The translations under genes and the position numbers were made by a program. 64,000 bases of DNA, taken from positions 3,782,001-3,846,000 of the forward strand of contig NZ_QUOT01000001.1 in the NCBI RefSeq assembly GCF_003390375.1. Reading direction: 5' to 3'. Below, one piece after another: positions 1 to 8,698 of the stretch (its first letter is position 1; the number at the start of each line of letters is the position of its first letter). The notes beneath the pieces are model-generated. The model saw only the letters and a list, made by a program, of their open reading frames with translations, was not told where the DNA came from and did no database searches. Origin of the DNA: Thalassotalea euphylliae (GTDB taxonomy: Bacteria; Pseudomonadota; Gammaproteobacteria; Enterobacterales; Alteromonadaceae).

Positions 1-511
1 CAAAGTTTAGCCAATTGATACCTTGCTCTGCACTGTTATTTTTAACTTCAATATGTTGGCTCGCCGCAATCGCGCTAGTCAGCGCAAATAGCATCGCGCT
101 ATGAAAGGTAACAATAAGAAATATAATGGGCAGTGCGCTATCACCGATGACCAAGAGCAAAAGTGGTAAACCGACAATTATGTTGTTGGAGTAACTGCTA
201 GCTAGCGCAAATACCGCGGAGCCGCCGCGATGCTTTTTGTAATCAGGATGGAGCAGAAAGTTAAGCGTAAACCCCAGTGCAAAACAGAGCAGTACGGGGA
301 AATAAAAAGCGGCTATTGGTAATGGGTTTAACACACTGGCCAAGTCGGCGGTTGCCATGCGATAAAACAAAAAGGCCGGAATAAAAATCGTAAAGGTAAT
401 TTTGCTTAACCCGCTTAGCTGGCCGTCAGTAAGCCATTGACGTTTTGCGATTAAGTAACCAAGCAATGCCAAGATGAGCAGTGGACTAATAATCGATAAG
501 ATATTAATCAA
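1..511 (-). CDS. AEC-family (auxin efflux carrier-like) permease, 3' end outside window
   Basis: Reading the minus strand from a TTG at 511 gives about 170 codons that run off the left edge. The product begins MINILSIISPLLILALLGYLIAKRQWLT and continues as hydrophobic helices separated by short loops, with the small-residue stretch ALASSYSNNIIVGLPLL typical of AEC transporters (inner-membrane carriers of the YfdV/MdcF type for carboxylates or similar anions). An AGGGA ribosome site lies just upstream of the TTG, and no ATG is available in frame nearby. The gene follows ruvX on the same strand with a gap of about 47 bases, so it may be the last gene of that transcript. The substrate cannot be read from the sequence. 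Confidence 0.75.
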   Translation of the reverse strand, partial: MINILSIISPLLILALLGYLIAKRQWLTDGQLSGLSKITFTIFIPAFLFYRMATADLASVLNPLPIAAFYFPVLLCFALGFTLNFLLHPDYKKHRGGSAVFALASSYSNNIIVGLPLLLLVIGDSALPIIFLIVTFHSAMLFALTSAIAASQHIEVKNNSAEQGINWLNF

Positions 512-558
512 AGAAAGGATCCCTGAGTTGATAAGCCATTAATGCGCTAGTTTGAAAC

Positions 559-1002
559 TTAACCGTATAGCTGCTCAAAAAAGCTTTCAACAATCAGCTT
601 CGCCGATTCGGCGTCAATATTATCTTTGGCGAGATTACGATAACCGCCGCGGGCAAATAACGATTCTTTTGCCGCTGCTGTGGTTAAGCGTTCGTCATTA
701 AACTCAACCGTAAGTCCGTATCGACCAAATAAGCGATTACCAAATTTTTTGGCATCTCGGGTAAGTTGTTGCTCACTGCCATCCATGTTCAGCGGTAAGC
801 CAACAATCAGGTAATCAGGCTGCCATTGCTCGATAAATTTAGTCAGTGCATCCCATTGGGGAATACCGTCTTTCGCTTTAACTGAGCCTAGTGGCGAAGC
901 GGTACCGGTAATTTCTTGGCCAACAGCAACGCCAATATATTTTTTACCAAAATCAAAACCTAGGGCGGTGCGCTCACCGACAGGACGCTTGGATTTCGCC
1001 AT
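559..1002 (-). CDS. ruvX: RuvX/YqgF-family Holliday junction resolvase-like nuclease
   Basis: The 147-residue product has the RNase H-like fold signature of the YqgF/RuvX family: GFDFGKKYIGVAVG near residues 15-28, a central LIVGLPLNMDGSEQ segment, and FNDERLTTAAA followed by a C-terminal D in NIDAESA. These supply the acidic catalytic residues. The family takes part in 16S rRNA 5' end processing and is essential in E. coli; it was first proposed as a Holliday junction resolvase. Length matches the family (about 140). It sits downstream of yqgE, as in most gammaproteobacteria, in the run rsmE-gshB-yqgE-ruvX, which supports the call. Confidence 0.93.
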   Translation of the reverse strand: MAKSKRPVGERTALGFDFGKKYIGVAVGQEITGTASPLGSVKAKDGIPQWDALTKFIEQWQPDYLIVGLPLNMDGSEQQLTRDAKKFGNRLFGRYGLTVEFNDERLTTAAAKESLFARGGYRNLAKDNIDAESAKLIVESFFEQLYG

Positions 1003-1191
1003 TGAATGTAACTCTCAAGATGATTGTATGTTCGCGATAAAAGCCAGAGCAGTAGAGATATACGCTACTCGCTTTTAAGGTGATGATAATAGAAGGTAAG
1101 TCTACACTTTGTTATCCCCAAAGAAAATTAACAAAGTGCAGTATTCGCAGTTATGTATAGCTCAAGCTAAGTGGATTAGCGCTTTGATATG

Positions 1192-1746
1192 CTAGGCATG
1201 GCCAACATCAGATGATAGATGGGCAAGGTCGATACCTAACTTTTCTGTCGCTTTTTGCCAGCGTTGCTCGATGGGTGTTTCAAACAATATTTTGTTATCA
1301 GCAGGCGTGGTTAACCACGAGTTTTCGGCAATTTCTTTTTCTAATTGGCCTGGGCCCCAGCCAGCATAGCCAAGGGTAACCATAAATTGTGGTGGTGCTT
1401 GCTCCGTACCTAATGCCATTAAAATATCTTTTGAGGTGGTGATCATCACTTCATCGCTTAATGCGAGTGAGCTTGACCAGCAATCTTGCGGGCTATGTAA
1501 AACAAAGCCGCGTTGCTGAGCAACTGGGCCACCGGTCAGTACTTGTTGCTCAAGCGAGTCAAGCTGAGGCTTGTCGGCGTCAATTTGCTCTAACAACTCG
1601 TTCAGAGTGAGCTCGACTGGCAAGTTAATGATCAGCCCCATCGCGCCATCGTCATTGTGTTCACAAATATAGGTGACGGTGCGGCTAAAAAAAGGATCAC
1701 CCATGGTTGGCATAGCAATTAACAACTGATTTTCTAAACTTTCCAT
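1192..1746 (-). CDS. yqgE: YqgE/AlgH family protein (UPF0301)
   Basis: 184 residues starting MESLENQLLIAMPTMGDPFFSRTVTYICEHNDDGAMGLIINLP, the hallmark N-terminus of the AlgH/YqgE family, with the later conserved VLTGGPVAQQRGFVLH and VTLGYAGWGPGQLE blocks. The molecular role is not established; the Pseudomonas member was linked to alginate regulation. An upstream in-frame start exists, but the ATG at 1746 has a strong AAGGAG 6-7 bases before it and gives the usual family length, so I chose it. The gene lies between gshB and ruvX on the same strand. The 190-bp gap to ruvX holds no visible gene. Confidence 0.93.
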   Translation of the reverse strand: MESLENQLLIAMPTMGDPFFSRTVTYICEHNDDGAMGLIINLPVELTLNELLEQIDADKPQLDSLEQQVLTGGPVAQQRGFVLHSPQDCWSSSLALSDEVMITTSKDILMALGTEQAPPQFMVTLGYAGWGPGQLEKEIAENSWLTTPADNKILFETPIEQRWQKATEKLGIDLAHLSSDVGHA

Positions 1747-1793
1747 CGAGTGCTCCTTTTTTCTGATACAGCTTTTTTGATACGGCAACTGAG

Positions 1794-2747
1794 TTAGCGC
1801 TGAGCCAATTCTTGCTCAATAGCGTCCATTAACTTGCCTGATATGTTAATGGCAAACGCCGCTTCAATTTCACGAATGCAGGTTGGGCTAGTGACGTTAA
1901 TTTCAGTGACCTTATCGCCGATTACATCAAGACCAACAAAGAATAAACCGCGTTTTTTCAGCTCTGGTGCAATCGTTTCTGCAATCAGCTTGTCGCTAGC
2001 AGAAAGTGGTCTTGGCTCACCGCTGCCACCTGCTGCTAAGTTGCCACGGGTTTCGCCTTGCGCCGGAATACGCGCTAAGCAGTATGGCATCACTTCGCCG
2101 TTAACAATTAGGATGCGTTTGTCGCCGTCTTTAATTGCTGGCATATACTCTTGCACCATAGCATATTGACTGCCATGCGCGGTTAAAGTTTCAATGATCA
2201 CACCAACGTTGGCATCGCCTTCTTTAATGCGGAAAATCGATGAACCACCCATGCCATCAAGTGGCTTGATGATCACGTCTTTTTCTTGTTGATGGAATGC
2301 GCGAATTCGATCACTGCTGCGGGTTACGAGTGTTTTTGGCGTAAGCTCAGGGAACCAGGCGGTAAATAATTTTTCATTACAGTCACGTAAGCTTTGTGGC
2401 TTGTTAACGATTAAGGTACCCGCTTGTTCGGCGCGCTCCAGCATGTAAGTAGCGTAGATATATTCGGTATCAAACGGCGGATCTTTTCGCATTAATACCG
2501 CGTCTAGGTCAGTTAACGAAATATCTTGTGCTTCGTCTAAATCGTACCAATGCTCGGCATCATCGTAGACTTTTACTGGGCGAACGGTTGCTCGGCACTC
2601 ACCTTGCTCAAGGTATAAGTCATTCATTTCGATATAAAATAATTGGTAGCCACGTTGCTGTGCTTCCAACATCATCGCCATTGACGAGTCTTTTTGTACT
2701 TTTACTTCAGAAATTGGGTCCATTACGACCCCAAGTTTAATCGTCAT
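1794..2747 (-). CDS. gshB: Glutathione synthetase
   Basis: 317 residues, ATP-grasp ligase that joins gamma-glutamylcysteine and glycine to form glutathione in the cytoplasm. The start MTIKLGVVMDPISEVKVQKDSSMAMMLEAQQRGY, the VLMRKDPPFDTEYIYATYMLERAE block, the ATP-grasp VIIKPLDGMGGSSIFRI segment and the C-terminal EINVTSPTCIREIE are all diagnostic of prokaryotic GshB. I use the ATG at 2747 (AGGAAA upstream) rather than an in-frame start 10 codons earlier, which would overlap rsmE. The stop of rsmE lies 8 bases upstream, so the two genes are almost certainly co-transcribed. Length matches E. coli GshB (316). Confidence 0.96.
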   Translation of the reverse strand: MTIKLGVVMDPISEVKVQKDSSMAMMLEAQQRGYQLFYIEMNDLYLEQGECRATVRPVKVYDDAEHWYDLDEAQDISLTDLDAVLMRKDPPFDTEYIYATYMLERAEQAGTLIVNKPQSLRDCNEKLFTAWFPELTPKTLVTRSSDRIRAFHQQEKDVIIKPLDGMGGSSIFRIKEGDANVGVIIETLTAHGSQYAMVQEYMPAIKDGDKRILIVNGEVMPYCLARIPAQGETRGNLAAGGSGEPRPLSASDKLIAETIAPELKKRGLFFVGLDVIGDKVTEINVTSPTCIREIEAAFAINISGKLMDAIEQELAQR

Positions 2748-2755
2748 ACTGTTTC

Positions 2756-3511
2756 CTATAAATCGCCAAAGCGACATTGTAATGCCGTAATCGCAGTTAG
2801 CGCGGCAGTTTCAGTTCTTAATACACGTGGCCCAAGTAATACGTCGGTAAAGCCAGCATCACGGGCGCTGTTAATCTCTTCGTCACTGAGGCCACCTTCA
2901 GGGCCAATCAGTAAGCGCACTTGATTGGTTTCCACCGGCAAACTCATAATTGAATGCTGGGCACGTGGATGTAAATTTAATTTTAATGCTTCCGTTTGCT
3001 GTGTTTGCCATTCGCTTAAGCTAACCGGCGCTTTCACTTCTGGCACTAAGCAACGGCCACTTTGCTCACAAGCGCTAATGACAATTTTTTGCCATTGCTC
3101 CTGTTTTTTCTTGAGGCGATCACCAGTTAGCTTCACGCCACAACGTTCCGTAAATAGTGGCGTTATGGTTTGCACCCCGAGCTCAACCGATTTCTGCAAG
3201 GTGAAATCCATACGATCACCGCGCGAAATACCTTGCCCTAAATGAATATTTAGCGGCGATTCGTTTTCAACAATTTGCTCGCCCTCAATTTGCGCAAATG
3301 CCTGCTTTTTCGTGACATTGACTAAGCGTGCTTGATATTGAGCATAGTAAGGAGCAGTTTCTCCCTCATTAATTTGCCCATTAAACAAAGTAATCGGGTC
3401 ACCATCGCTTAATCGCAATACCCTGACCACATGACCGAAGGCATCATCAGATAATTGCACTTGAGTATTCACGGCTAATGCCTGATTAAGGTAAATTCGA
3501 GGGTTACGCAT
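2756..3511 (-). CDS. rsmE: 16S rRNA m3U1498 methyltransferase
   Basis: 251 residues. RsmE is a SPOUT-class methyltransferase that methylates N3 of U1498 of 16S rRNA in the assembled 30S subunit, using S-adenosylmethionine. Visible features are the N-terminal PUA-like part (MRNPRIYLNQALAV, HVVRVLRLSDGDPITLFNG), the middle QKSVELGVQTITPLFTERCGVKL, and the C-terminal trefoil-knot motif LLIGPEGGLSDEEI followed by LGPRVLRTETAALTAI. First gene of the run rsmE-gshB-yqgE-ruvX, the standard gammaproteobacterial order. Confidence 0.95.
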   Translation of the reverse strand: MRNPRIYLNQALAVNTQVQLSDDAFGHVVRVLRLSDGDPITLFNGQINEGETAPYYAQYQARLVNVTKKQAFAQIEGEQIVENESPLNIHLGQGISRGDRMDFTLQKSVELGVQTITPLFTERCGVKLTGDRLKKKQEQWQKIVISACEQSGRCLVPEVKAPVSLSEWQTQQTEALKLNLHPRAQHSIMSLPVETNQVRLLIGPEGGLSDEEINSARDAGFTDVLLGPRVLRTETAALTAITALQCRFGDL

Positions 3512-3609
3512 TGCGATATTGTCTAAAAATCAGCTTGTTAGAATGCTTACAAGATTGGGATTGGCAGGGCAAAAAACAAGACTGCTTACTAAAATTTTCA
3601 CACTGAAAA

Positions 3610-3912
3610 TTAGGCTTCACGTTTGAGTGACCCAAGCACATAGCCAGCAATGGAGCTAAGTAAAGCGATGGCCGCCTCCGATAGCTGCCCCGCTAAGGCT
3701 AAGTAAGCTGCGGTGACTAAAATTGCAAAAACGGTAAGAATTTTTAGCGAGTTACCACCATTAAAGAACTCTTTAAGTGAATTTGAAGCCGCCTCTGGCG
3801 CATTCTTAATGGCGACGATTGCTGCAATTGCTGAAATTAGTAGGGCGGTAATTAGCACTATAGTAAGTGCATAAATCGCAATTAAGGGCAGGTTGGGATC
3901 AGTAGGCTGCAT
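3610..3912 (-). CDS. Small membrane protein of unknown function
   Basis: 100 residues with two strongly hydrophobic segments, about residues 9-34 (LIAIYALTIVLITALLISAIAAIVAI) and 58-92, separated by a short hydrophilic stretch NAPEAASNSLKEFFNGGNS. The C-terminus is basic (LKREA). The ATG at 3912 is preceded by AAGGT at about 8 bases. I do not recognise a family. It stands alone: roughly 100 bp after it comes rsmE, in the same direction, and 200 bp before it is the histidine kinase gene, whose 3' end faces its promoter. A two-helix inner-membrane protein is the most that can be said. Confidence 0.6.
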   Translation of the reverse strand: MQPTDPNLPLIAIYALTIVLITALLISAIAAIVAIKNAPEAASNSLKEFFNGGNSLKILTVFAILVTAAYLALAGQLSEAAIALLSSIAGYVLGSLKREA

Positions 3913-4114
3913 GCTGTTTACCTTATACCTTAGTGAGCACCTTAGCGAGTAAGGTGATAGATAGAGCTTAACAGCGGTGTGTAATGTTTGCGTAGTTTTA
4001 ACTACTAGATTCTATTGTCTACTAGCTTACATTGTTTAAATTAACTTTTGTGTAAATCTGTTTTAGCGCTTTTTATTGCAACAAATTTGACTGCAACTAA
4101 GCACCGCATTTCAG

Positions 4115-5482
4115 CTAAAAGGTTAAGTTAAAAGTGCAGCCCAAATCAGAATTATTCGCCAAACTGATAAAACCGCCATGGGCCAGCATAATTTGCCGAG
4201 TCAGTGCTAAGCCAACTCCTGAGCCCTCGCGTTTTGTAGTAAAAAATGGAACAAAGATCTTTTCTGCAACTTCTTCGTTAATGCCACACCCATTATCACT
4301 GACTTCAATCAGCACACGGCCACGGGCATTAAGGTTGGCAGTAACGGTAATTTGAGCTTGCTTGGTCTCTGCAACGGCATGTTCGGCATTTTGCAATAAG
4401 TTAATCAGTACTTGTTCTAACATATCGGCATCTGCCGTTAGCGTCAGGCTAGTAGGGATCACGCTAAACTGATATTGAATACCTTTGCTCGACCAATGTT
4501 GGCAAGCAAGGCGTTCAACATTGTCAAAAAACTCGCTCAGTTTGATGGTCTGCTTATTCGGCGGTGGTAAGCGAGTTAGGCGTCGGTAGCTGGTAACAAA
4601 CTGCATTAAGCCATCACTTCGCCTGGCGACTGTATTTACCGCGTCGGTGACATCGTTGAGCTCTTCGACTAATTCTGGTTGATTCGTTACCTGCTTAGCA
4701 ACATCGTCAACCAAATCAACAGCAGTTTTTGCTAGCGACGCGACAGGTGTAATGCTGTTCATAATCTCATGGGTTAGCACGCGCACTAAGTCCTGCCATG
4801 CGCTGAGCTGAGCGGCATCCAGCTCAGATTGAATATCCTGCAAACTGATCAATAATTCCTGCTGTTGACCAATCGTGATGGCGGTCGCTGAAATACTGAG
4901 TTGATGTGGGGTATCGTCAATTTTGATGGTGATCAGTGAGCGCTCACCGGGTGTCAGGCTGACAAGGCGTGAGCTAAAGTCGGGGTGAAATTTATCAAGG
5001 TCGCTAAGCTTAGTGACTGAGTGGGTGCCGAATAGGCGTCGTGCGCTATTGTTCCATAAGGTAAGCTTGTTGTGGGTGTTCTTTTCAGTCGAAACTAGGC
5101 TGATCAGTGGCACAGGCACATGTTCAACTACCGCTTTGAGATGGCGCAAGGTTTCTTCTTTTTGATTTCTCGCCTGTTGCAAACGCTCAAGAATATCACC
5201 AAAGGCTTTGCCAAGTTCATCAAAACCTGTACCTAGCTCACTTAAATCAAAACGCTGCGAATAATCCGCATGGCGCGCCGCCTCGAAAAATCGCACTAGC
5301 TCGCCATTGGTTTTGTTAACATAGCGAATTAATTCATAAAGCTGGGCGATAAGCAGCGCAGTGAGCAATATAGTGGCAGCATGATAACCGGGCTGGCTAA
5401 GCAGCAGGCTTAGCAAGAGCAATGAAACCATTGCCAATATGGTGCGGCTAATAATGCGTAGGGAAAATTGTTTAAAGCCCAT
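4115..5482 (-). CDS. NtrY-like sensor histidine kinase
   Basis: 455 residues. Two hydrophobic helices (about 14-29 and 35-50) give a membrane anchor with almost no periplasmic loop, so an internal or membrane signal is likely. A HAMP-like linker (about 51-105) and a PAS-like region (about 112-215) follow. The phosphoacceptor H-box is VRVLTHEIMNSITP with His238. The ATPase domain shows the N-box (LINLLQNAEHAV), G1 (VSDNGCGI) and G2 (GSGVGLALTRQI). The start overlaps the stop of the upstream response regulator gene by 11 bases, implying translational coupling. The pair probably controls the neighbouring HlyD-ABC operon; the signal is unknown. Confidence 0.9.
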   Translation of the reverse strand: MGFKQFSLRIISRTILAMVSLLLLSLLLSQPGYHAATILLTALLIAQLYELIRYVNKTNGELVRFFEAARHADYSQRFDLSELGTGFDELGKAFGDILERLQQARNQKEETLRHLKAVVEHVPVPLISLVSTEKNTHNKLTLWNNSARRLFGTHSVTKLSDLDKFHPDFSSRLVSLTPGERSLITIKIDDTPHQLSISATAITIGQQQELLISLQDIQSELDAAQLSAWQDLVRVLTHEIMNSITPVASLAKTAVDLVDDVAKQVTNQPELVEELNDVTDAVNTVARRSDGLMQFVTSYRRLTRLPPPNKQTIKLSEFFDNVERLACQHWSSKGIQYQFSVIPTSLTLTADADMLEQVLINLLQNAEHAVAETKQAQITVTANLNARGRVLIEVSDNGCGINEEVAEKIFVPFFTTKREGSGVGLALTRQIMLAHGGFISLANNSDLGCTFNLTF

Positions 5483-6878
5483 GTTTTTCCATCCGGCGAT
5501 AGAGCGCAGCGCGTGTTAAACCCAGCTCCTTAGCGGTGTGACTGATATTGTAAACGTGCTTTTTTAATGCTTGAGCAATCGCCATTTTTTCAATGGCATC
5601 GAGGTTTAACTCGTCTGGCAAGCTGACAGTGTTTGGTGCTTTATCGGCTTGGCTATATGAAGCGACGCTAGGTGTGTCATGTGTTAATTGGAAGTCTTGC
5701 GGGCTCAAGGTATCACCCTCGCATAAAATAATGGCACGTTCTATCGCATGGCGCAGTGCGCGAATATTACCGGGCCATTGGTAATCAAGCATGGCGGCTT
5801 TCGCTTCGTCACTAAGTTGTAATTTCGCTTTTTGGTATTTTTTACAGTACAGAGTAATAAAATGCTCGGCGATAGCAATAATATCTTTGCGACGTTCACG
5901 CAGTGGCGGTAGGGTGATTTCCACCGTATTTAAGCGAAATAGCAAATCTTGGCGAAAGTACTGCTCATCACATAACTTAGCTTTACTAACATTAGTGGCA
6001 GCGACGATACGAATATTAAACGCTTCTTCCTGGTTGCTACCTAGCGGCGTGACTTTGCGCTGCTCTAAAACGGTCAGTAACTTGGCTTGCAAGTGAAGTG
6101 GCAGATTACCTATCTCGTCGAGAAACAATGTACCACCTTCGGCGGCTTTGATTTTGCCAATTCTGTCTTGTTGAGCGCCAGTAAATGCCCCTTTTTTATG
6201 GCCAAATAGTTCACTTTCGAATAGCGATTCTGAAATCGCCCCTAAATCGACCGATAAAAATACTTGCTCTGCGCGCGCACTTTGGCGATGAATATCACGA
6301 GCGATCAGCTCTTTACCTGTACCGTTTTCTCCTAAAATCAACACATTGGCATCGGTTGGCGCAGCTCGGCTGACCAGTGAGTGCACGTTTTGCATCGCAG
6401 GGGAGTCACCAATAATGGCGTCGCTACGGGTTGTAGTTGCTTGAACCAAGGCTTGATTGGTCACTTTTAGTTGCTGTGATTCGGCGCGGGTGTGTTTAAG
6501 CTCTAACGCAGTAGTCACGGTGGCAATTACTTTTTCGTTATGCCAAGGCTTGGCTATAAAGTCGGTCGCTCCTTGTTTGATCGCCTCTACGGCAATATCA
6601 ACGCCGCCGTGGGCAGTGATCATGATCACTACTACTTCAGGTGCTAGTTGCTGAATTTGGCTTAGCCAGTGAAAACCTTGCTGACCAGAGCTTTCGCCGG
6701 GACCAAAGTTCATATCCAGCAAAATCACATCAAAGCTGTTATCAGCCAGTAGGCTTGGTAATTGCTCTGGTCGGTTGCAGATATCGACTTGGCTGAATTT
6801 TCGTTTCAGTAATAGCTTGCCAGCAACCAAGATATCTTGGTCGTCATCGACAATAAGAATATGACCCTGTTGTTTCAC
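5472..6878 (-). CDS. Sigma-54-dependent response regulator (NtrC family)
   Basis: 468 residues with three domains: receiver (about 5-120, acidic pocket DDD at 11-13 and phosphoacceptor Asp55 in VILLDMNFG), AAA+ sigma-54 activator (about 150-385, Walker A GENGTGKE, the sigma-54 contact loop GAFTGA, Walker B GGTLFLDEIG) and a C-terminal Fis-type helix-turn-helix (SHTAKELGLTRAALYRRMEKHGL). The start is a GTG at 6878 behind an AGAGAG site. It is the first gene of the regulator-kinase pair and is divergent from the HlyD-ABC operon. The intergenic dyads at 7009-7045 are good candidates for its upstream activating sites. Confidence 0.95.
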   Translation of the reverse strand: MKQQGHILIVDDDQDILVAGKLLLKRKFSQVDICNRPEQLPSLLADNSFDVILLDMNFGPGESSGQQGFHWLSQIQQLAPEVVVIMITAHGGVDIAVEAIKQGATDFIAKPWHNEKVIATVTTALELKHTRAESQQLKVTNQALVQATTTRSDAIIGDSPAMQNVHSLVSRAAPTDANVLILGENGTGKELIARDIHRQSARAEQVFLSVDLGAISESLFESELFGHKKGAFTGAQQDRIGKIKAAEGGTLFLDEIGNLPLHLQAKLLTVLEQRKVTPLGSNQEEAFNIRIVAATNVSKAKLCDEQYFRQDLLFRLNTVEITLPPLRERRKDIIAIAEHFITLYCKKYQKAKLQLSDEAKAAMLDYQWPGNIRALRHAIERAIILCEGDTLSPQDFQLTHDTPSVASYSQADKAPNTVSLPDELNLDAIEKMAIAQALKKHVYNISHTAKELGLTRAALYRRMEKHGL

Positions 6879-6932
6879 TTAACTCTCTTAATTTATTTTT
6901 TCGTGCGCGTTTTGGTATGTGCATACAAAGTG

Positions 6933-6993
6933 CTTACTTTCAAAGCACTTATTTCTACAGCACTTACTTTTCAAAGCACTTATTCCTATAGCA
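6933..6993. repeat. Imperfect direct repeat of about 30 bp
   Basis: Two nearly identical tandem copies, the first starting at 6933 and the second at 6963, each containing CTTACTTT(T)CAAAGCACTTATT followed by CTA(C/T)AGCAC. They lie 55-115 bases upstream of the response regulator start, in the divergent promoter region. They may be regulator or RNA polymerase contact sites, or just a local duplication. Confidence 0.6.
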
Positions 6994-7008
6994 CTGCGTT
7001 GTCCAAAC

Positions 7009-7045
7009 TGTTCATAAACGTACACCTAGTGTTCATAAACGTACA
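7009..7045. promoter_or_regulatory. Twin 16-bp dyads, candidate upstream activating sites
   Basis: The 16-mer TGTTCATAAACGTACA occurs twice, at 7009-7024 and 7030-7045, identical and 21 bp apart (two helical turns). Each copy is itself a dyad of the form TGT-N-C-N6-G-N-ACA. Paired dyads about 65-100 bp upstream of a possible sigma-54 promoter are the usual arrangement for an NtrC-type activator, and the gene for one ends this side of the gap. Binding by that regulator is inference. Confidence 0.55.
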
Positions 7046-7108
7046 GTTTTTTCATTACTATTTCTTAGTGCTTTATAAAAAGGCTATAAAAATCAATAAC
7101 TAACTTTG

Positions 7109-7125
7109 TTGGTGTGATTCTTGTT
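7109..7125 (+). promoter_or_regulatory. Possible sigma-54 promoter for the HlyD-ABC operon
   Basis: TTGGTGTGATTCTTGTT has GG and, ten bases later, GT in place of the expected GC of the -24/-12 consensus. The spacing is right but the -12 element is imperfect. It lies between the twin dyads and the operon start at 7268. Apart from this and the repeats, the gap 6879-7267 shows nothing else. Confidence 0.35.
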
Positions 7126-7267
7126 TCATTTGTTTTCAATCACTAAAGGTTAGCTCGCAAAGTTTGCGCCAATCACCTCAAATAGCGAATTATTTGAGTG
7201 TTGGGTGGTGATAACACAGCTAATCAATAGCCAGAAAGTAATAAGCAAACATTAAGACAACAAGTAT

Positions 7268-8602
7268 ATGAGTAATTCATTAAAAGCCGTTACGCCAAAG
7301 GCAAATCAAGAGCAGGCGCAGCCACCATATGCAGGGCAAGCAAAAGCTGGAGCCGGTATGGATCGCAAACTAGCAAAGAAAAAAAACGTTTGGCCTAAAT
7401 TGGTACTCAGTGTAGCCACACTCGGCTTTGTCCTTTGGCTAGGCGTTAATATTAGCCAGCAAACCGGTGGCAAAGTGCTCGCGATTAATAGCGAGCGAGT
7501 GGTGATTTCAACCGTTACCAGTGGCACCTTCGAAGATTTTATTCCGGTTCGTGGTCGCATAGCGCCAGCTAAAACCTTGTACTTAGACGCGATTGAAGGC
7601 GGTCGGGTTGAACGAATCTTAGTGGAAGATGGTGCTGCGCTTGCCGCAGGAGATTTAATTGTTGAGCTATCCAATGCTTCCTTGCAATTAAGTGTGCTGG
7701 GTAATGAAGCGAGAGTGGCAGAGCAGCTTAATAACATGCGCTCGATTGAGCTCAATTTAGAGCAAAATCGTCTGCGCCATAAACGTAACCTGATTGATAT
7801 TGAGTATCAAATTAAATTGCTAACGCGCCAAGTGGCGCGTGAACAAGAATTAGTGGCTAGTGGCGCTGTGTCAAAATCTCAGTTTGATGATACCCGCGAT
7901 ACCCTGCAGTGGTATATCAACCAGCGGGAAGTGACGCTGGAAAGCCAAGCGTCAGATACGCGTATGCAGGAATCGCAACTGGTCTTTTTAAAACAAACGG
8001 GTGAGCGTTTAGAAAGCAACTTGGCGATTTCCCGCGAAAATTTAGAAAACATGAATGTTCGTGCGCCCGTCGCTGGCAAGTTGTCAGGCTTTAATGTTGA
8101 AGTGGGGCAAAGTATTGGCCGCGGTGAGCGCTTAGGGCAAATCGACACGCCCAATGATTATAAAGTCACTGCCTTTATTGATGAATTCTATCTTGGCCGC
8201 GTTGATCTCGGCCAACAGGCGAGCTATGAGCAGTACCCGCTGACGATCAGCAAGATTTACCCACAAGTGCAAAACGGCCAGTTTGAAGTCGATTTTACCT
8301 TCGCTGGTGAGCAGCCAAGCGGCATTCGCCGTGGCCAAACCGTACAAACCAAATTAACACTGGGAGATGCCAGTAAAGCACTATTGCTACCTAACGGTGC
8401 TTTTTACCAAGATACCGGTGGTAACTGGGTCTTTGTGGTTGCGCCAGGTAGTAGCGAAGCAATAAAACGCACAGTTCGTTTAGGTCGCCGTAATAATCAG
8501 TTTATTGAAGTGCTTGACGGCCTTGAGCAAGGTGAGCAAGTGATCACTAGCCCCTATACCAGCTATCGAGATATTGAGCGCTTGGCGCTTTCTGATAAAT
8601 AA
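7268..8602 (+). CDS. HlyD/MacA-type periplasmic adaptor of an ABC exporter
   Basis: 444 residues. A cytoplasmic N-terminal tail of about 45 residues is followed by one membrane helix (LVLSVATLGFVLWLGVNI). Then come a barrel-sandwich half (IEGGRVERILVEDGAALAAGDLIVELSNASL), a coiled-coil hairpin (about 145-250, with EQELVASGAVSKSQFDDTRD), the second half of the lipoyl-like domain (VRAPVAGKLSGFNVEVGQSIGRGERLGQID) and a beta-barrel. This is the membrane-fusion protein architecture that links an inner-membrane ABC or RND transporter to an outer-membrane channel. It is first in an operon with an ABC ATPase and a MacB-like permease, so it should be their adaptor. No TolC-like gene is nearby. Confidence 0.9.
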   Translation: MSNSLKAVTPKANQEQAQPPYAGQAKAGAGMDRKLAKKKNVWPKLVLSVATLGFVLWLGVNISQQTGGKVLAINSERVVISTVTSGTFEDFIPVRGRIAPAKTLYLDAIEGGRVERILVEDGAALAAGDLIVELSNASLQLSVLGNEARVAEQLNNMRSIELNLEQNRLRHKRNLIDIEYQIKLLTRQVAREQELVASGAVSKSQFDDTRDTLQWYINQREVTLESQASDTRMQESQLVFLKQTGERLESNLAISRENLENMNVRAPVAGKLSGFNVEVGQSIGRGERLGQIDTPNDYKVTAFIDEFYLGRVDLGQQASYEQYPLTISKIYPQVQNGQFEVDFTFAGEQPSGIRRGQTVQTKLTLGDASKALLLPNGAFYQDTGGNWVFVVAPGSSEAIKRTVRLGRRNNQFIEVLDGLEQGEQVITSPYTSYRDIERLALSDK

Positions 8603-8698
8603 ACGAGCAATTTGCTCTTAATTAGCCAAGCAACTAATCGCAATATTTACCGAGATAATAACAGACTTAATGACAAAATTAACTACAGGAAAAACAAG

